Assembly: GCF_000467105.1 (NCBI RefSeq)
Contig: NZ_BATI01000024.1
Span: 1 to 64,000 of the forward strand
DNA length: 64,000 nucleotides
From: Aquipseudomonas alcaligenes NBRC 14159
GTDB lineage: Bacteria > Pseudomonadota > Gammaproteobacteria > Pseudomonadales > Pseudomonadaceae
Reading direction: 5' to 3'
The position numbers and the translations under genes are program-made. Each line of letters begins with the position of its first letter. The stretch's first letter is position 1. The notes beneath the pieces are model-generated. The model was not told where the DNA came from. It ran no database searches and saw nothing but the letters and a program-made list of their open reading frames with translations. Below are positions 46,180-58,149 of the stretch, piece by piece.

Positions 46180-46485
46180 TCAGATGGCCAGGATGGCCTG
46201 AGCCAGCTGCATATCGTCCATCTGCAGCGTCGGCTGCTGGCTGCGAATGTGCAGGAAGGCTGCTTCCAGATGTGCACCACGGATGGCGCCGGCACTGGCG
46301 ACGAAGCTGGCGGCATCATCCTTGGCCTCGCGCACCACCTTGTCGTCGCCGAAGCTGGAAGATGTCACGTCGCTGGTACCGTCCACGGTATTGACGATGC
46401 CGTCGGTGGTCACCACGAAACTGGTGGCACCGGCCTGCAGGCTCAGTCCCAAGGCCAGGGCGGCCAGCCAGTACTTGCTTTGCAT
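46180..46485 (-). CDS. DUF2388 periplasmic protein
   Basis: The 101-residue protein has a signal peptide (MQSKYWLAALALGLSLQAGA) followed by TSFVVTTDGIVNTVDGTSDV and an Ala/Asp-rich body. This is the Pseudomonas-specific DUF2388 family, often in multiple copies and sometimes mislabelled as a Holliday-junction helicase subunit. Its function is unknown. The ATG 46485 has AGGAG. Confidence 0.9.
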   Translation of the reverse strand: MQSKYWLAALALGLSLQAGATSFVVTTDGIVNTVDGTSDVTSSSFGDDKVVREAKDDAASFVASAGAIRGAHLEAAFLHIRSQQPTLQMDDMQLAQAILAI

Positions 46486-46582
46486 AGGGCAAACTCCTGT
46501 TAGCAGATGAAGCCGTTCTACGAAACGCCTGGCGACATGATCAAGGTATAGCAGCCTCCCACGCAACTGCCGAGCCCACCGC

Positions 46583-47653
46583 TCATGGTGCTGGCGGGCC
46601 GAAATCCTCCATCGCGCCGAAGGTATCGGCGAACTGCTCGCGAATGCGCAGCATCTCCGGCAAGGCCTGGCGGAAAGGCTCGATCAGCCCCGGGTCGAAA
46701 TGACTGCCGACCTGTGCCTCGATATGGCTGACAGCCGCCTCGATCGTCCAGGCCTTCTTGTAGGGGCGCTCGGTCGTCAGCGCATCGAACACATCGGCCA
46801 GCGCGGCAATGCGCGCCATCAGCGGGATGTCCTCGCCCTTGAGTCCGGTAGGGTATCCCGTTCCGTCCCACTTCTCGTGGTGACACAGGGCGATGGCCCA
46901 AGCGCTCTGCAACAGCTCGTCGGAGTGCTGGCCGATGATGTCGGCACCGATCCGCGGGTGCCTGCGCATCACCTGCCACTCCTCCTCGTTCAGCTTGCCG
47001 GGCTTGAGCAGGATATGGTCGGGAATGCCGATCTTGCCCACGTCGTGCATGGGCGAGGCGTTGTAGAGGATCTCCACGGTCTTTTCCCCGAGGCCGGCAG
47101 CAATACCGATCAGGCGGCAGAAATGGCTCATGCGGATGATGTGGTTGCCGGTTTCGTTGTCACGAAACTCCGCGGCACGACCGAGGCGGCGAATGATCTG
47201 CTGGCGGGTCTTGAACAGATCGGCGGTGCGCTCGCGGACCTGGCGCGCCAGCTCGCGATTCTGGTCGTAGAGGGCCAGGTGGGTGCGCACACGCGCCAGC
47301 ACGATGGCGGGATTGACCGGCTTGGTGATGTAGTCCACCGCGCCCAGCTCGAGGCCATGCTGCTCGTCCTCCACCTCGCTCATGGCCGTGATGAAGATGA
47401 TCGGAATATCGCGCGTATCCGGATTGTCCTTGAGACGCTGGCAGACCTCGTAGCCGTTGAGCCCCGGCATCATGATGTCGAGCAGAATCAGATCCGGCGG
47501 ATTGGCCGAACCAACGATCTTCAGGGCCTTTTCGCCATTGAGGGCAATCCGGGTGTGATAGTGCGGCAGCAGGATGCTGTTGAGAATATCGATGTTGTCG
47601 ACGATATCGTCGACCAGCAGAATCGTTGCGCGCGAATCGGTGCGGTCCATCAT
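46583..47653 (-). CDS. Response regulator with HD-GYP phosphodiesterase output
   Basis: The 356-residue protein has an N-terminal receiver domain (ILLVDDIVDNIDILNSILLP; phospho-acceptor Asp in LILLDIMMPGLNGYEV) and a C-terminal HD-GYP domain. The HD motif is in NASPMHDVGKIGIPDHILLK and the GYP motif in HHEKWDGTGYPTGLKGEDIP. It should hydrolyse cyclic-di-GMP when phosphorylated by the upstream hybrid kinase, whose stop it overlaps by 4 bp. Confidence 0.95.
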   Translation of the reverse strand: MMDRTDSRATILLVDDIVDNIDILNSILLPHYHTRIALNGEKALKIVGSANPPDLILLDIMMPGLNGYEVCQRLKDNPDTRDIPIIFITAMSEVEDEQHGLELGAVDYITKPVNPAIVLARVRTHLALYDQNRELARQVRERTADLFKTRQQIIRRLGRAAEFRDNETGNHIIRMSHFCRLIGIAAGLGEKTVEILYNASPMHDVGKIGIPDHILLKPGKLNEEEWQVMRRHPRIGADIIGQHSDELLQSAWAIALCHHEKWDGTGYPTGLKGEDIPLMARIAALADVFDALTTERPYKKAWTIEAAVSHIEAQVGSHFDPGLIEPFRQALPEMLRIREQFADTFGAMEDFGPPAP

Positions 47654-50600
47654 CTTCCCTTCTCGATACTCAGCGCCTGACGCAGCGCGCTCAGGCCCTG
47701 CAGCGCCTCCTCGTAGGCATAGCGCCTGATCAGCTCGGCGAGAGCGTCCGCCTCGCGTCCATGCCCCCGGGCCCGCAGGGCAGGCAACAGCGGCTCCAGC
47801 ACATGCATCGACTCACCATCATCCTCGTCCAGGAGGCTGTGCAGCCGGTCGAGACCGGCGAACAGCGTCGCGGCATCCAGGTCGGTCGTTTCCTGCGCAG
47901 CCGGGGCAAGCGGCTCGGCCAGTCGCAGCGCCGCCTCGATCGACTCGACCAGCCTGGCCAGATCCTGCTCGACTTGCAACAGCATGGACTCGAGCTCGGC
48001 CGCCTCACGCGGATGACGCAGAAGACTTTCCAGATCGACCGCGCGCTGCGCCAGCTCACGCGCGCCGATATTGCCGGCCAGCCCCTTGAGCGAATGGACC
48101 ATGCGCACGGCATCACCCTGCGCCTGCGCGGCAAGCGCCTGACGCACCCGCGCGATGCAGTCGCGCTCGGTTTCACAGAAGCGCCCCAGCAGCCGGCGCA
48201 GCAGCGCACCGTCGCCGGCGAGGCGCTGCAGGGCGCTGTCCAGCTCCAGGCCGTCGATCACCGGCAAGCTCACGGCCGCCTGCGGCGCAGGCGCAAACTG
48301 CACACCGTGGCCCTTGATCCAACGATTGAGGGTGATGAACAGCTGATTGACATCCAGCGGCTTGGCAATGTGCTCGTTCATGCCGGCATCCAGGCAGCGC
48401 TGCCGGTCACCGGCCATGGCGTTGGCCGTCATGGCCAGGATCGGCAGCTGCGCCAGGCCAGGTAGCTGGCGAATGCGCTGCGTGGCCTCGAAGCCATCCA
48501 TCACCGGCATCTGGCAATCCATCAGCACGCCGTCGTAGGCCTTCTGCACCACCATCGCCAGGGCCTGGGCACCATTGTTGGCGACGTCCACGCGAATACC
48601 GGCGCGTCCGAGAATCTCGACCGTCATTTCCTGGTTGACCAGGTTGTCCTCGACCAGCAACAGGTAGGCTCCAGACAGCTGCTGCTGCGCCTGCTCGACT
48701 TCCTGGGCGACCTCGCGGCGCCGCGGACGGGCCAGCGCCTCGCGCCCGAAGGCGTTGAGGATGCTGTCCAGCAGTGTCGAAGGTGTTACCGGCTTGACCA
48801 GCACGTCCTGCACCTCCATTTCGCCCAGCCGCTCCAGCAGCTCATCGCGGCTATAGGCCGTGACCATGATGAACAGCGGCGTTCCGGAGATCTGTTCATC
48901 GTTGCGAATGCGCCGGAGTGCCTCGACACCATCCACACCCGGCATCATCCAGTCCATCAGCACCAGGCGGAATGGCTTGCCGGCGGCATTCGCCTGCTCC
49001 AGCTTGGCGATCGCCTGCTCCGCAGAAGCCGCGCTGTCCACCTGGAACTTCAGGGAGACCAGCATGCTGGTCAGAATTTCCCGGGCGGTGGCGTTGTCAT
49101 CCACCACCAGAATCGCCATCCCCTGCAGGTCATCCGTGCTGATGCTCAGCTGACGCTGCTCCTGCTGCAGCCCGAAGGGCGCGCGGAAATAGAAGCTGCT
49201 GCCGACGCCGAGCTCCGAGTCGACCCCGATCTCGCCGCCCATCAGCTGCACCAGGCGCTGGCAGATGGTCAGCCCCAGGCCGGTTCCGCCGTATTTGCGC
49301 GAGGTGGAGCTGTCGGCCTGGGTGAAGGCCCTGAACAGCCGGGAAATCTGCTCGGCGCTCATGCCGATGCCGGTGTCCTGAATCTCGAAATACAGCCAGA
49401 CCTTGCCCTCGCTCTCCTGCTCCAGGCGTATACGCAGGGTGACCTCGCCGCGTTCGGTGAACTTCAGCGCATTGCTCAGCAGATTGTTGAGGATCTGCCC
49501 CAGGCGCAGAGGATCGCCTACCAACCCGGTCGGCACGCTGGTGGCAATGTCGAACAGCAGCTCCAGGCCCTTTTCCTGGGCCTTGAGCGTGGCCTGGTCG
49601 ACCAGGCCGCCGAGAACATCCTCGAGAAAGAAATCGATCTGCTCGAAATGCATCCGGCCGGCCTCGATCTTCGAGAAGTCGAGAATGTCGTTGATGATGC
49701 CGAGTAGCCCCTGGGCGGCCGTCTGGATCTTTTCCACGTAGTTGCGCTGGCGCCCTTCCAGTCCGCTGTCCAGAGCCAGGTGCGCCATGCCCATGATCAC
49801 GTTCATCGGCGTGCGGATTTCATGGCTCATGTTGGCCAGGAAGTCGGACTTGAGGCGCGTGGCCTCCTCCGCCAGCTCCTTGGCACGCGCCTGATCGAGT
49901 TCCGCCTGCTTCTGCGCGCTGATATCGATCAGCGTGCCCACCAGGCCGGCGACACGACCGTCGCTGCCGTTGTAGCTGGTCAGGCAGTAGATGGCCGGGT
50001 GCAACTGGCCGTCGGCGAGCGGGACGCGTACCTCGGCCGTGTGGCTGCCACCTTCACGGATCACCTTCTGATTGGCTTCCAGGTAGCGGGGAATATCCTC
50101 GGCCGGCAGCCCCTTGAACTGCACAACCGTGCGCCCCAGCAGCTCGTCGCGGCTGATCCCGAAGGTATCGAGGAACGCCTGGTTGAAGTCGATGTAACGC
50201 ATTTCGGCGTCCTTGACGAACACCGGGTAAGGCAGCGTATCGAGCAGAACCCGCTGGAAGGCCAGCTGATCGGTAATCTGCTGGTCGAGGCGTTTGCGCT
50301 CGCTGATATCACGGATGGTCACGCAGGCGCAGGGGCTGCGCCCTTCGATCAGCGGCAGGCGGGTTAGGCCCAGCTCCACTGGAAACTCGCGGCCCTGGCG
50401 ATCAACCGCGCGAAAATCGCCGCTGATGCTGCCCATCGCCCGGGAGCGGTTGGAGCTCATGAACTTGGCGCGCATCTGCGCATGCTGGGGGCGGATATTC
50501 GGCGGCACCAGGTCATCGACACAAAGCCCGAGCATGGCGCCATGGACATAACCGAACAGCTGGTGGGCCTTGGGGTTGGCAATCAGGATGGTGCCGCCTT

Positions 50601-51462
50601 CGTCCACCACCAGCATGCCATCGGGCGCGAATTCGATGATCTGCCGATACCAGGCCTCCGCCTCGGAAAACTGCCGACGCTGGCTGTCGAGCTCCTGCAT
50701 GACATCGCGGTAGCGACACAGCGCGCGGCTGAGGTCACCGATTTCCGAATGCTCTTCGGCATAGCGGTACTGGATATCGCGCTGGCCGTGCAACAGATGG
50801 TCGGTCAGCGTGGTCATCTCGACCAGCGGCTTGAGGACCCGGCGGTGATAGAAGCTGCGTAACGCCAGAGCCACCAGCAGCAGCCCCCCAAGGGTGAGGA
50901 GCACGGCAACGTACATGGCCGTGCGGGCATTGCGCTCGACCTGGTTGACCTGCGCCCGCCCCTGCTCGTGCAGCGCCTGTTCTATCGCCTGCAGCGGTGC
51001 CTGCACCGCCAGCGAGGCCTGCTGGTACTCCTGGCCGAAGACCTTCTCGATGGCCTGCTTCCAGTCACCGGCACGCGCCAGCGCGAATGCCTGCAACTCG
51101 TACTCGCCCATCTGCGTCGATTTGTCCCGGGCCGCCAGTAACTGCATCACGTAGCTTTCCGGCATGCGCTGGATGACGAAGCTCTGCACCACCTGGTCGA
51201 AGTCATTCGCCGACTCGCGTAGCGCCTGGTAGTCGCGGTAGTAGAACTCCTCGGTGGTGCTCACATAACTGCGCACCGCCATGCTGCGCTGGTGGGCCAG
51301 CAGCTGCAGGTGATTGATCGCGTCACCAGCCCGGTGCAGCTGATCGACCTCTGCGCGGTAGCGGCCATTCAGCTCGAACGCCAGCCATACCGAAACACAG
51401 GCACTCACCAGCAGCCCTGCGACCAGCCATGTCAGCAGATTACTTATTCTCGCCAACTTCAC
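47650..51462 (-). CDS. Hybrid sensor histidine kinase with two receivers and Hpt
   Basis: This 1270-residue membrane kinase has two N-terminal transmembrane helices (about 10-30 and 185-205) with a sensor loop between them. HAMP, two PAS domains (about 270-500), a HisKA domain ([20 protein letters not shown], about 545) and an HATPase domain ([19 protein letters not shown]) follow. Then come two receiver domains ([14 protein letters not shown] with [24 protein letters not shown] with [13 protein letters not shown]) and an Hpt domain ([20 protein letters not shown]). The start is GTG 51462. It likely passes phosphate to the downstream HD-GYP regulator. Signal unknown. Confidence 0.94.
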   Translation of the reverse strand: MKLARISNLLTWLVAGLLVSACVSVWLAFELNGRYRAEVDQLHRAGDAINHLQLLAHQRSMAVRSYVSTTEEFYYRDYQALRESANDFDQVVQSFVIQRMPESYVMQLLAARDKSTQMGEYELQAFALARAGDWKQAIEKVFGQEYQQASLAVQAPLQAIEQALHEQGRAQVNQVERNARTAMYVAVLLTLGGLLLVALALRSFYHRRVLKPLVEMTTLTDHLLHGQRDIQYRYAEEHSEIGDLSRALCRYRDVMQELDSQRRQFSEAEAWYRQIIEFAPDGMLVVDEGGTILIANPKAHQLFGYVHGAMLGLCVDDLVPPNIRPQHAQMRAKFMSSNRSRAMGSISGDFRAVDRQGREFPVELGLTRLPLIEGRSPCACVTIRDISERKRLDQQITDQLAFQRVLLDTLPYPVFVKDAEMRYIDFNQAFLDTFGISRDELLGRTVVQFKGLPAEDIPRYLEANQKVIREGGSHTAEVRVPLADGQLHPAIYCLTSYNGSDGRVAGLVGTLIDISAQKQAELDQARAKELAEEATRLKSDFLANMSHEIRTPMNVIMGMAHLALDSGLEGRQRNYVEKIQTAAQGLLGIINDILDFSKIEAGRMHFEQIDFFLEDVLGGLVDQATLKAQEKGLELLFDIATSVPTGLVGDPLRLGQILNNLLSNALKFTERGEVTLRIRLEQESEGKVWLYFEIQDTGIGMSAEQISRLFRAFTQADSSTSRKYGGTGLGLTICQRLVQLMGGEIGVDSELGVGSSFYFRAPFGLQQEQRQLSISTDDLQGMAILVVDDNATAREILTSMLVSLKFQVDSAASAEQAIAKLEQANAAGKPFRLVLMDWMMPGVDGVEALRRIRNDEQISGTPLFIMVTAYSRDELLERLGEMEVQDVLVKPVTPSTLLDSILNAFGREALARPRRREVAQEVEQAQQQLSGAYLLLVEDNLVNQEMTVEILGRAGIRVDVANNGAQALAMVVQKAYDGVLMDCQMPVMDGFEATQRIRQLPGLAQLPILAMTANAMAGDRQRCLDAGMNEHIAKPLDVNQLFITLNRWIKGHGVQFAPAPQAAVSLPVIDGLELDSALQRLAGDGALLRRLLGRFCETERDCIARVRQALAAQAQGDAVRMVHSLKGLAGNIGARELAQRAVDLESLLRHPREAAELESMLLQVEQDLARLVESIEAALRLAEPLAPAAQETTDLDAATLFAGLDRLHSLLDEDDGESMHVLEPLLPALRARGHGREADALAELIRRYAYEEALQGLSALRQALSIEKGR

Positions 51463-51656
51463 CCGGTGAAATCCTCGGAGACTTTCCTGCCTGTATAGCT
51501 CAGAGCCCGAGCCGAATGAAATCCCGACGGCGCAACGAGCCCATAGATATCAATATGACATCATTCGAGCCCGTCGCGCGAGAATCCCAGGCAGTGACAG
51601 TCGTCACGCAGGTTGCAGCGCCCCGGCTGGCGCTCTATGCAGCACCGCCGGCACGC

Positions 51657-52451
51657 TCAATGGCGTGGGACGAGAAACGCCAGCACGCCTTGGGTGAACT
51701 GTGCAGCCGCCTGCACATTCGACAGGTGTGCCGCCGGCAGCACCAGCAGCTCGGCAGCCGGAATGCCGGACTGCAGGAAGCGGCCATGCTCGATCGTGGT
51801 CACCGCATCGGCGTCGCCACAGACCACCAGAGTCGGCGCCTGGATGGCCCGGATCTGCTCGCGGAAATCGGCGTCACGCACCGCCGCGCAGTTGGCGGCA
51901 TAGCCCTGCGCCGAGGTGGCCGCGAGCATGTCGACCACCGGCGCGACCTGGGCAGGCTGCGCGGCGGCGAACTCGGCAGTGAACCAGCGGGCAACGGAGG
52001 CATCACGCAGGGCCAGCATCGCCGCCTGGCCGTCGCGCAGTACCGTTTCGATGCGAGGATTCCAGACCTCGGGCCCGGCAATCTTCGCAGCGGTGTTGCA
52101 CAGCACAAGGCGCTCGATGCGCTCAGGGCTGTTGATCGCCAGCCACTGACCGATCAGCCCGCCCATGGACAGGCCACAGAAGCTGGCCTGGGCGATATCC
52201 AGCGCATCCAGCAGGGCCAGCACATCGCGCCCCAGCTGTTCGATGCTGTAGGGGCCCGGCGTGACCAGTGATGCGCCATGGCCACGGGTGTCGTAACGCA
52301 GCACACGGAAATGCCGGATCAGCTCGGGCATCTGCACATCCCACATGTGCAGATCGGTGCCCAGGGAGTTGGACAGCACCAGCACCGGCGCGCCGGCCGG
52401 GCCCTCGAGCTGGTAATGCAGGTCGCCGTCGGCGAGTCGTACGCTAGGCAT
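51657..52451 (-). CDS. pcaD: 3-oxoadipate enol-lactonase
   Basis: PcaD hydrolyses 3-oxoadipate enol-lactone to 3-oxoadipate. The 264-residue alpha/beta-hydrolase has the nucleophile Ser in FCGLSMGGLIGQW (about 92), Asp in VVCGDADAVTT and His in LPAAHLSNVQ. It is the last gene of the ben/cat/pca series on the minus strand, 98 bp after pcaF. The catalytic triad is complete. Confidence 0.94.
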   Translation of the reverse strand: MPSVRLADGDLHYQLEGPAGAPVLVLSNSLGTDLHMWDVQMPELIRHFRVLRYDTRGHGASLVTPGPYSIEQLGRDVLALLDALDIAQASFCGLSMGGLIGQWLAINSPERIERLVLCNTAAKIAGPEVWNPRIETVLRDGQAAMLALRDASVARWFTAEFAAAQPAQVAPVVDMLAATSAQGYAANCAAVRDADFREQIRAIQAPTLVVCGDADAVTTIEHGRFLQSGIPAAELLVLPAAHLSNVQAAAQFTQGVLAFLVPRH

Positions 52452-52549
52452 GGAAAACTCCGTTCAGGCCATGCTGCAGGGATCCAGGACACCTGCGCAG
52501 GGTTAAGGTTGGCAAGGCCGTGGCTGTCGCAGCAGTACGGCCGAATGAT

Positions 52550-53755
52550 TCAGACACGCTCGACGGCCAGTGCCACGCCCTGCCCCACGCCTACACACAT
52601 GGTGCAGAGTCCGCGCTTGCCGGCGGATTTCTCCAGCTGGTGCAGGGCAGTCTGCACCAGCCGCGCGCCGCTGGCGCCCAGCGGATGACCGAGGGCGATG
52701 GCGCCACCGTTGGGATTGACCCGTGCATCGTCGTCGGCGAGGCCCAGTTCGCGAGTCACAGCCAGGCCCTGGGCGGCAAAAGCTTCGTTCAGCTCGATGA
52801 CATCGAAGTCGGCCATGGCCAGGTTGAGCCGCTCCAGCAGCTTGCGCACCGCCGGCACCGGGCCGATGCCCATCACGCGCGGGGCAACACCGGCGCTGGC
52901 CATGCCCAGCACTTTGGCCCGAGGCACCAGCCCATGCCGTTTGACAGCCTCGGCAGAGGCCAGAATCAGAGCGACCGAGCCGTCGTTGACACCCGAGGCG
53001 TTGCCGGCAGTGACACTCTTGTCCGGGCCGTTGACCGGCTTCAGCCTGGCCAGCATCTCCAGCGTAGTGTCCGGGCGCAGATGCTCATCTGCTTCGATCA
53101 CGGTGTCGCCCTTCTTGCCCCTGATCACCACCGGGACAATTTCCTCGGCGAAGTAGCCGCTGGCCTGGGCGATACCCGCACGTTGCTGGCTGCGCAGGGC
53201 GAACGCATCCTGATCGGCGCGGCTGATGCCATAGTCCTCGGCCACGTTGTCGGCGGTTTCCGGCATGGCATCAACACCGTACTGCGCCTTCATCAGCGGA
53301 TTGACGAAGCGCCAGCCGATGGTGGTGTCTTCGATCTTCTGGCCACGGCCAAAGGCGCTGTCGGCCTTGCCCATCACATAGGGCGCGCGGGACATTGACT
53401 CCACACCGCCGGCGATCACCAGTTCGGCCTCACCGCTGGCGATGGCACGAAAGGCCGTGCCGACCGCATCCATACCGGAGGCGCACAGGCGATTGAGGGT
53501 CACGCCGGGGATGCTCTGCGGCAGCCCGGCCAGCAACAGGGCCATGCGCGCCACATTGCGGTTGTCCTCGCCGGCCTGATTGGCACAGCCGAGATAAACC
53601 TCATCGAGTTGCGCCCAGTCGACCTGCGGATTGCGCTCGACCAGTGCCTTGAGCGGAACGGCAGCCAGATCGTCGGCCCGCACCGCCGAGAGCGCGCCGC
53701 CGAAACGGCCGATGGGCGTGCGGACCGCATCGCAGATAAAGACCTCGCGGCTCAT
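52550..53755 (-). CDS. pcaF: 3-oxoadipyl-CoA thiolase
   Basis: PcaF cleaves 3-oxoadipyl-CoA to succinyl-CoA and acetyl-CoA. The 401-residue thiolase has active-site Cys in [14 protein letters not shown] (about 90), His in [17 protein letters not shown] (about 357) and Cys in [12 protein letters not shown] (about 387). The start [20 protein letters not shown] is typical. It overlaps the CoA-transferase beta gene by 4 bp. Confidence 0.97.
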   Translation of the reverse strand: MSREVFICDAVRTPIGRFGGALSAVRADDLAAVPLKALVERNPQVDWAQLDEVYLGCANQAGEDNRNVARMALLLAGLPQSIPGVTLNRLCASGMDAVGTAFRAIASGEAELVIAGGVESMSRAPYVMGKADSAFGRGQKIEDTTIGWRFVNPLMKAQYGVDAMPETADNVAEDYGISRADQDAFALRSQQRAGIAQASGYFAEEIVPVVIRGKKGDTVIEADEHLRPDTTLEMLARLKPVNGPDKSVTAGNASGVNDGSVALILASAEAVKRHGLVPRAKVLGMASAGVAPRVMGIGPVPAVRKLLERLNLAMADFDVIELNEAFAAQGLAVTRELGLADDDARVNPNGGAIALGHPLGASGARLVQTALHQLEKSAGKRGLCTMCVGVGQGVALAVERV

Positions 53756-54540
53756 TCCTCACCTCCGGCCTGGCCGTGGGCGGCCGCCGTGCGGGCTTCC
53801 AGCGCACGCAGGGCCTGCAGCTCGACCTCGGTGGGCGGCGCAGTCTCGATCACCTGCTCGGCGAAACGGATGGCCCAGCCAGTGTGCTCGATCACCTGTT
53901 CGCGGGTCACGCCCGGATGCAGCGCGGTGACGATGAACTCATGGGTGCCGGCTTCAGGCTCCATGATGCACAGGTCGGTAATGATGCCCACCGGCCCCTT
54001 GCCCGGCAGTCCCAGCTGCTGGCGGTGCTCGCCGCCCTCGCCGAAGCCCACCGAGGTGATGAAGGCCAGTTTGTCGACGAAAGTGCGGTGCGACTGCTTG
54101 AGGATGATCAGCACCTCCTTGGCGCTGCCGGCAATCTCCGGCGCGCCACCGGCGCCGGGCAGGCGCACCTTGGGGTTGTGGTAATCGCCGATCACGGTGG
54201 TGTTGATGTTGCCGTACTTGTCGACCTGGGCCGCGCCGAGGAAGCCCACGTCGATGCGCCCGCCCTGCAGCCAGTAGCGGAAGATCTCGCCGGTCGGCAC
54301 CACGGTGTCGGCAGTCTCGGCCAGTTCGCCGTCACCGATGGACAGTGGCAACACGCTCGGTTTGGCGCCGATCGGGCCGGATTCATAGATCAGGACCACA
54401 TCCGGCGAGGACGTCAGACGTGCCAGGTTGGCTGCCTTGGACGGCAGGCCGATGCCGACGAAGCAGACCGCGCCGTTCTTCAGGCGGCGGGCGGCGGCCA
54501 CGGTCATCATCTCATTGGTGCTGTAGTCGGTGCTCATCAC
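53752..54540 (-). CDS. catJ: 3-oxoadipate CoA-transferase, beta subunit
   Basis: With its partner subunit it transfers CoA from succinyl-CoA to 3-oxoadipate. The 262-residue protein starts [20 protein letters not shown] and contains the catalytic-Glu segment [20 protein letters not shown]. The size pair of about 282 and 262 residues matches the CatI/CatJ class rather than the shorter PcaI/PcaJ. It overlaps both neighbours by 4 bp. Confidence 0.92.
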   Translation of the reverse strand: MMSTDYSTNEMMTVAAARRLKNGAVCFVGIGLPSKAANLARLTSSPDVVLIYESGPIGAKPSVLPLSIGDGELAETADTVVPTGEIFRYWLQGGRIDVGFLGAAQVDKYGNINTTVIGDYHNPKVRLPGAGGAPEIAGSAKEVLIILKQSHRTFVDKLAFITSVGFGEGGEHRQQLGLPGKGPVGIITDLCIMEPEAGTHEFIVTALHPGVTREQVIEHTGWAIRFAEQVIETAPPTEVELQALRALEARTAAAHGQAGGEE

Positions 54541-55385
54541 TTGTCCTCCGCGATCTTTTGCTGGAACTCACTGAAATCCCGGGTGCCACGGATGTACTCA
54601 TCGATCCAGGCGCTGAAGGCTTCCCGGTCACGGGCAATCGGATCCCAGGCCTGGTAGAAGCGGTTGTCGCGCTCGTAGTAGCCGTGGGCGTAGGACGGAT
54701 GGGCGCCGCCGGGCACGTGGCAGACCGCGCTCAGCGCCCAGCCCGGCAGGACGCAGGCGTTCATCGGCGCGTTGAGGTCGTCGACGATCTCCTCCACCGT
54801 GACGATGCAGCGCTTCGCCGCCAGGGCCGCTTCCTTCTGCACGCCGAGGATGCCCCAGAGCAGCACATTGCCCTTGCGGTCGGCTTTCTGCGCATGGATC
54901 ACGGTGACGTCCGGACGCACCGCCGGAGTGGCGGCCAGCTTCTCGCCGGTAAAGGGACAGGTGATGAACCTGATGCTCGGGTTGACCTTGGGCAGGTCGG
55001 AGCCGGCATAGGCGCGCAGCAAGGCGAATGGCAGACCGGAGGCTCCGGCGACATAGGCGTTGGCCAGGTCGGCATGGCTGTGCTCGTCGATTTCCAGGGC
55101 GTTGGGCCACTGTTTTTCGACCGCATCGCGCAGGCGATGCAACGAGCCGACACCAGGGTTGCCGCCCCAGGAGAAGGTCAGCTTGCGCGCGCAACCGGCA
55201 CCGATCAGCAGGTCGTAGGCCAGGTCCGGCGTCATGCGCACCAGGTGCAGGTTCTGCTTGCCCTGGCGGATGATCTCGTGCGACGCGGCAGTGGGAATCA
55301 GGTGAGTAAAGCCTTCGAGGGCGATGCAGTCGCCGTCGTTGACGTGGCGCGAAATGGCTTCGCCCAGAGAAATGATGTCGGCCAT
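54537..55385 (-). CDS. catI: 3-oxoadipate CoA-transferase, alpha subunit
   Basis: This 282-residue alpha subunit of the CoA-transferase has the CoA-transferase I signatures (IALEGFTHLIPTAASHEIIR, TFSWGGNPGVGSLHRLRDAV). I chose ATG 55385 (MADIISLGEAISRHV); the frame extends to 55469 without similarity. It starts the four-gene set catI-catJ-pcaF-pcaD. Confidence 0.93.
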   Translation of the reverse strand: MADIISLGEAISRHVNDGDCIALEGFTHLIPTAASHEIIRQGKQNLHLVRMTPDLAYDLLIGAGCARKLTFSWGGNPGVGSLHRLRDAVEKQWPNALEIDEHSHADLANAYVAGASGLPFALLRAYAGSDLPKVNPSIRFITCPFTGEKLAATPAVRPDVTVIHAQKADRKGNVLLWGILGVQKEAALAAKRCIVTVEEIVDDLNAPMNACVLPGWALSAVCHVPGGAHPSYAHGYYERDNRFYQAWDPIARDREAFSAWIDEYIRGTRDFSEFQQKIAEDK

Positions 55386-55527
55386 CGGGTTCTTCTCGCT
55401 AGTGGTACGGGGGCTGCGAGGACGCAGCCGGTATGAAACGAGGTTAGGGTCGGCACCTGGGCGGAACAATGCGCTAACGGCCTTACTGGGCGATTATCGA
55501 ACCGTTCCGTCCCAGACCTGGCTCACC

Positions 55528-56808
55528 TCAGAGCAGGGTCCAGGTGTAGTTGAAGACCAGTCGGTTCTCGTCGATGTCGCTGCGGTAGTTGGAGCGCGCG
55601 GTGACGTTGCGCACGCGCACGCCAAGCCCCTTGAGCGCACCGCTCTGCACCACGTAGCCGATGTCCAGATCGCGCTCCCAGTCCTGCCCCTCGTAGCGCG
55701 AGCCGCCACGGTTGGTGGCCTGGGCATCGACGTTATCGCCTTCGATGTAGCGCACTCCGGCGATCAGTCCCGGCACGCCCAGGGCGGCGAAGTCGTAGTC
55801 ATAGCGCACCTGCCAGGAGCGCTCGTCGGCCGAGGCGAACTCGTAGGTCGGCACCTCGTTGCCCAGCGGCGAGATGTTGGCGAACACCCGCGGGAAGGCG
55901 TTGTCGCCGTCTATGGCCTGGTAGCCGAGGTAGAAGGTGTGGCCGCCGTGTTTGGCCGACAGCAGGGCGAAAGCCGCCTGGTTGTCGATATCGCCGAGCA
56001 GGGCCTGGCCGTCCTCGCTCGAGTCGTAGACGCCGAGGTTGGCGCCGAGGGTCCAGGCGCCCAGCGGCTGGCTGTGCTTGAGGCCGAGGAAGCGCTGCTG
56101 GTAGATGTCCTCCAGCTGGCCGTACCAGGCGCTGGCGGTCGTGCGCGCAGTGTTGAAGGAATAGTCGCCGCCGGCGTAGTTGAAGGCATCGCTGACCGCG
56201 CCGCGCTTTGGCAGATGGCCGAGCATGGCGATCATCTGGTCGTCGCCGGCCTCGTTGCGCAGGCTGGTGGAGTTGAGGTGGCCGGCCTGCAGGGTCAGCC
56301 CGGCGATCTCGCTGGAGGTCAGGTTCACGCCCTGGTAGCTCGGCGGCAGCAGGCGGATATCGGAGAACGCCAGCACGGGCAGGTTCGGCTGCAGCTCGCC
56401 GACCTTCAGCTCGGTATTCGACAAGCGCATCTTGCCGGCCACGCCCAGGCGGCTGTAGTCATCGGCCGCCTCGCCGTCCTCCTGAACCGGCAGCAGACCG
56501 CTGTTGACCCGCCCTCGCCCGCTGTCGAGCTTCACCCCCAGCAGGCCGATGGCGTCGACACCGAAGCCCACCGGCCCTTCCGTGTAGCCGGATTTGACGT
56601 TGAGGATGAAGCCCTGCGCCCACTCCTCCGCGCGGGACTGCTGATTCGGCCCGACGATATCGGAGAAGTCGCGGCTGAAGTAGTAGTTGCGCGCCGTGAT
56701 GCTGGCAGTGGTGTCTTCGATGAAGCCGCCCTCGCCGGCCTGGCTCAGGCTCGGCAGGCAGGCGGCAATGGCGGTGGACAGCAGGCAAAGGCGTGGGGTG
56801 TGCGTCAT
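55528..56808 (-). CDS. benF: OprD-family outer-membrane porin, BenF-like
   Basis: This 426-residue porin is probably the entry channel for benzoate. It has a signal peptide ([20 protein letters not shown], cut after SLSQA) and OprD-family starts ([20 protein letters not shown]). It ends in the aromatic strand VFNYTWTLL, with the C-terminal residue Leu rather than the usual Phe. It lies between benE and catI, supporting a role in aromatic acid uptake. Confidence 0.92.
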   Translation of the reverse strand: MTHTPRLCLLSTAIAACLPSLSQAGEGGFIEDTTASITARNYYFSRDFSDIVGPNQQSRAEEWAQGFILNVKSGYTEGPVGFGVDAIGLLGVKLDSGRGRVNSGLLPVQEDGEAADDYSRLGVAGKMRLSNTELKVGELQPNLPVLAFSDIRLLPPSYQGVNLTSSEIAGLTLQAGHLNSTSLRNEAGDDQMIAMLGHLPKRGAVSDAFNYAGGDYSFNTARTTASAWYGQLEDIYQQRFLGLKHSQPLGAWTLGANLGVYDSSEDGQALLGDIDNQAAFALLSAKHGGHTFYLGYQAIDGDNAFPRVFANISPLGNEVPTYEFASADERSWQVRYDYDFAALGVPGLIAGVRYIEGDNVDAQATNRGGSRYEGQDWERDLDIGYVVQSGALKGLGVRVRNVTARSNYRSDIDENRLVFNYTWTLL

Positions 56809-56894
56809 CGTCGTGGTGCTCTTGTTGTTATCCAGGTTGCAGGAACCCGCCCGGCTGCCTCGGGGGCGGCCGGCTCGGGGAATCAGGAAAGGGA

Positions 56895-58100
56895 TCAGTC
56901 GCGCGCGGGCACGGCGCGCGGTGCCGGTATTGGCGGCCGACGCAGACGCAGCAGCAGGTGCGCGCCGATACCGAACAGCAGGCCCCAGAAGGCCGCCGAC
57001 AGGCCGAGGAAACTCACCCCGGAGGCCGTCACCAGAAAGGTGAACAGCCCGGCGTCACGCTCGGCGGCCTCATTCAGGCTGCGCGCCAGCGCCTCGCTGA
57101 ACGCGCCGTACAGCGCCAGCCCGGCCAGGGCGGCGATCAGCGCCGCGGGAAAGGCGGCGAACAGCGACACCAGAGTGGCGCCACCGATGCCCAGCGCCAG
57201 ATAGGCCAGGCAGCCGACCACCGCGGCCACGTAGCGCCGCTCGGGGTCCTCGTGGGCCTCGCGGCCGGTGCACAGGCTGGCGGTGACCGCCGCCAGGTTC
57301 AGGCCGTGGCAGCCGAAAGGCGCCAGCAGCGCGCCCCCCAGGGCACTGGCGCCGATGATCGGGCTGGCCGGGGTGGCATAGCCGGCATTACGCAGCACCG
57401 CCATGCCCGGCATGAACTGCCCGGTGAGCGCCACCAGCACCAAGGGCAGCGCCAGGTTGAGGGTGGCGGCCAGGCTGAATTCGGGGGCGATCCACTGCGG
57501 CGTGGCCAGCTGCAGTACCAGCGCCTCGCTGCGCAGCTGGCCGCCGAGCAGGGTCAGTGCCGCGCCCACCAGCAGTACGCCAGCCACCGCGTAGCGTGGC
57601 GCCGCGCGACGCAGCAGCAGGTAGGTGACGAACATGCTGGCGATCAGCAGCGGCTGCTCGGGCAGCGCCTTGAACACCTCGATGCCGAAGGCGAACAGGA
57701 TGCCGGCCTGCAGGCCGGCGGCGATGGAGCCGGGCAGCCGGGCGATCAGCCGGTCGAAGCTGCCGCTCAGGGCGATCAGCAGCAGGATCAGGTTGGCCAC
57801 CAGGTAGGCGCCGATAGCCTGGTTCAGGCCCAGCTCGGGCAAGGCGCCGACCAGCAGCGCGCTGCCCGGGATCGACCAGGCGATCACCACCGGCGTGCGG
57901 TAGCGCAGGCTGAGCAAGAGGCCCAGCACGCCACTGCCGATGGAGATGGCCCAGACCCAGGACGACAGCAGCGCCTGCGACAGGCCGGCGCTTTCCGCGG
58001 CGTGGAAAATCAGCACCAGCGGGCCGGCGTAGGAGATGGTGGTGGCGAGCAGCCCGGCCACCAGGGCCGGCAGGCTGAAATCGTTGAGCAGGGCTTTCAT
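56895..58100 (-). CDS. benE: Benzoate/H+ symporter BenE
   Basis: BenE imports benzoate across the inner membrane. The 401-residue protein is almost wholly hydrophobic, with about 11-12 membrane segments. Family motifs include [20 protein letters not shown] near the start and [20 protein letters not shown] in the middle. I chose ATG 58100 ([16 protein letters not shown]); the frame upstream runs through palindromic repeats and is not coding. Confidence 0.95.
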   Translation of the reverse strand: MKALLNDFSLPALVAGLLATTISYAGPLVLIFHAAESAGLSQALLSSWVWAISIGSGVLGLLLSLRYRTPVVIAWSIPGSALLVGALPELGLNQAIGAYLVANLILLLIALSGSFDRLIARLPGSIAAGLQAGILFAFGIEVFKALPEQPLLIASMFVTYLLLRRAAPRYAVAGVLLVGAALTLLGGQLRSEALVLQLATPQWIAPEFSLAATLNLALPLVLVALTGQFMPGMAVLRNAGYATPASPIIGASALGGALLAPFGCHGLNLAAVTASLCTGREAHEDPERRYVAAVVGCLAYLALGIGGATLVSLFAAFPAALIAALAGLALYGAFSEALARSLNEAAERDAGLFTFLVTASGVSFLGLSAAFWGLLFGIGAHLLLRLRRPPIPAPRAVPARD

Positions 58101-58149
58101 GGTCCCTCGCAAGGTCAGGCTGGCACTTCTTGGGAAGCGCTCTTGTTGT

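Noticed and set aside
44832-46319. 495-codon minus-strand frame opposite the oxidase gene
   Set aside because: Shadow; the plus-strand protein has an intact FAD motif.
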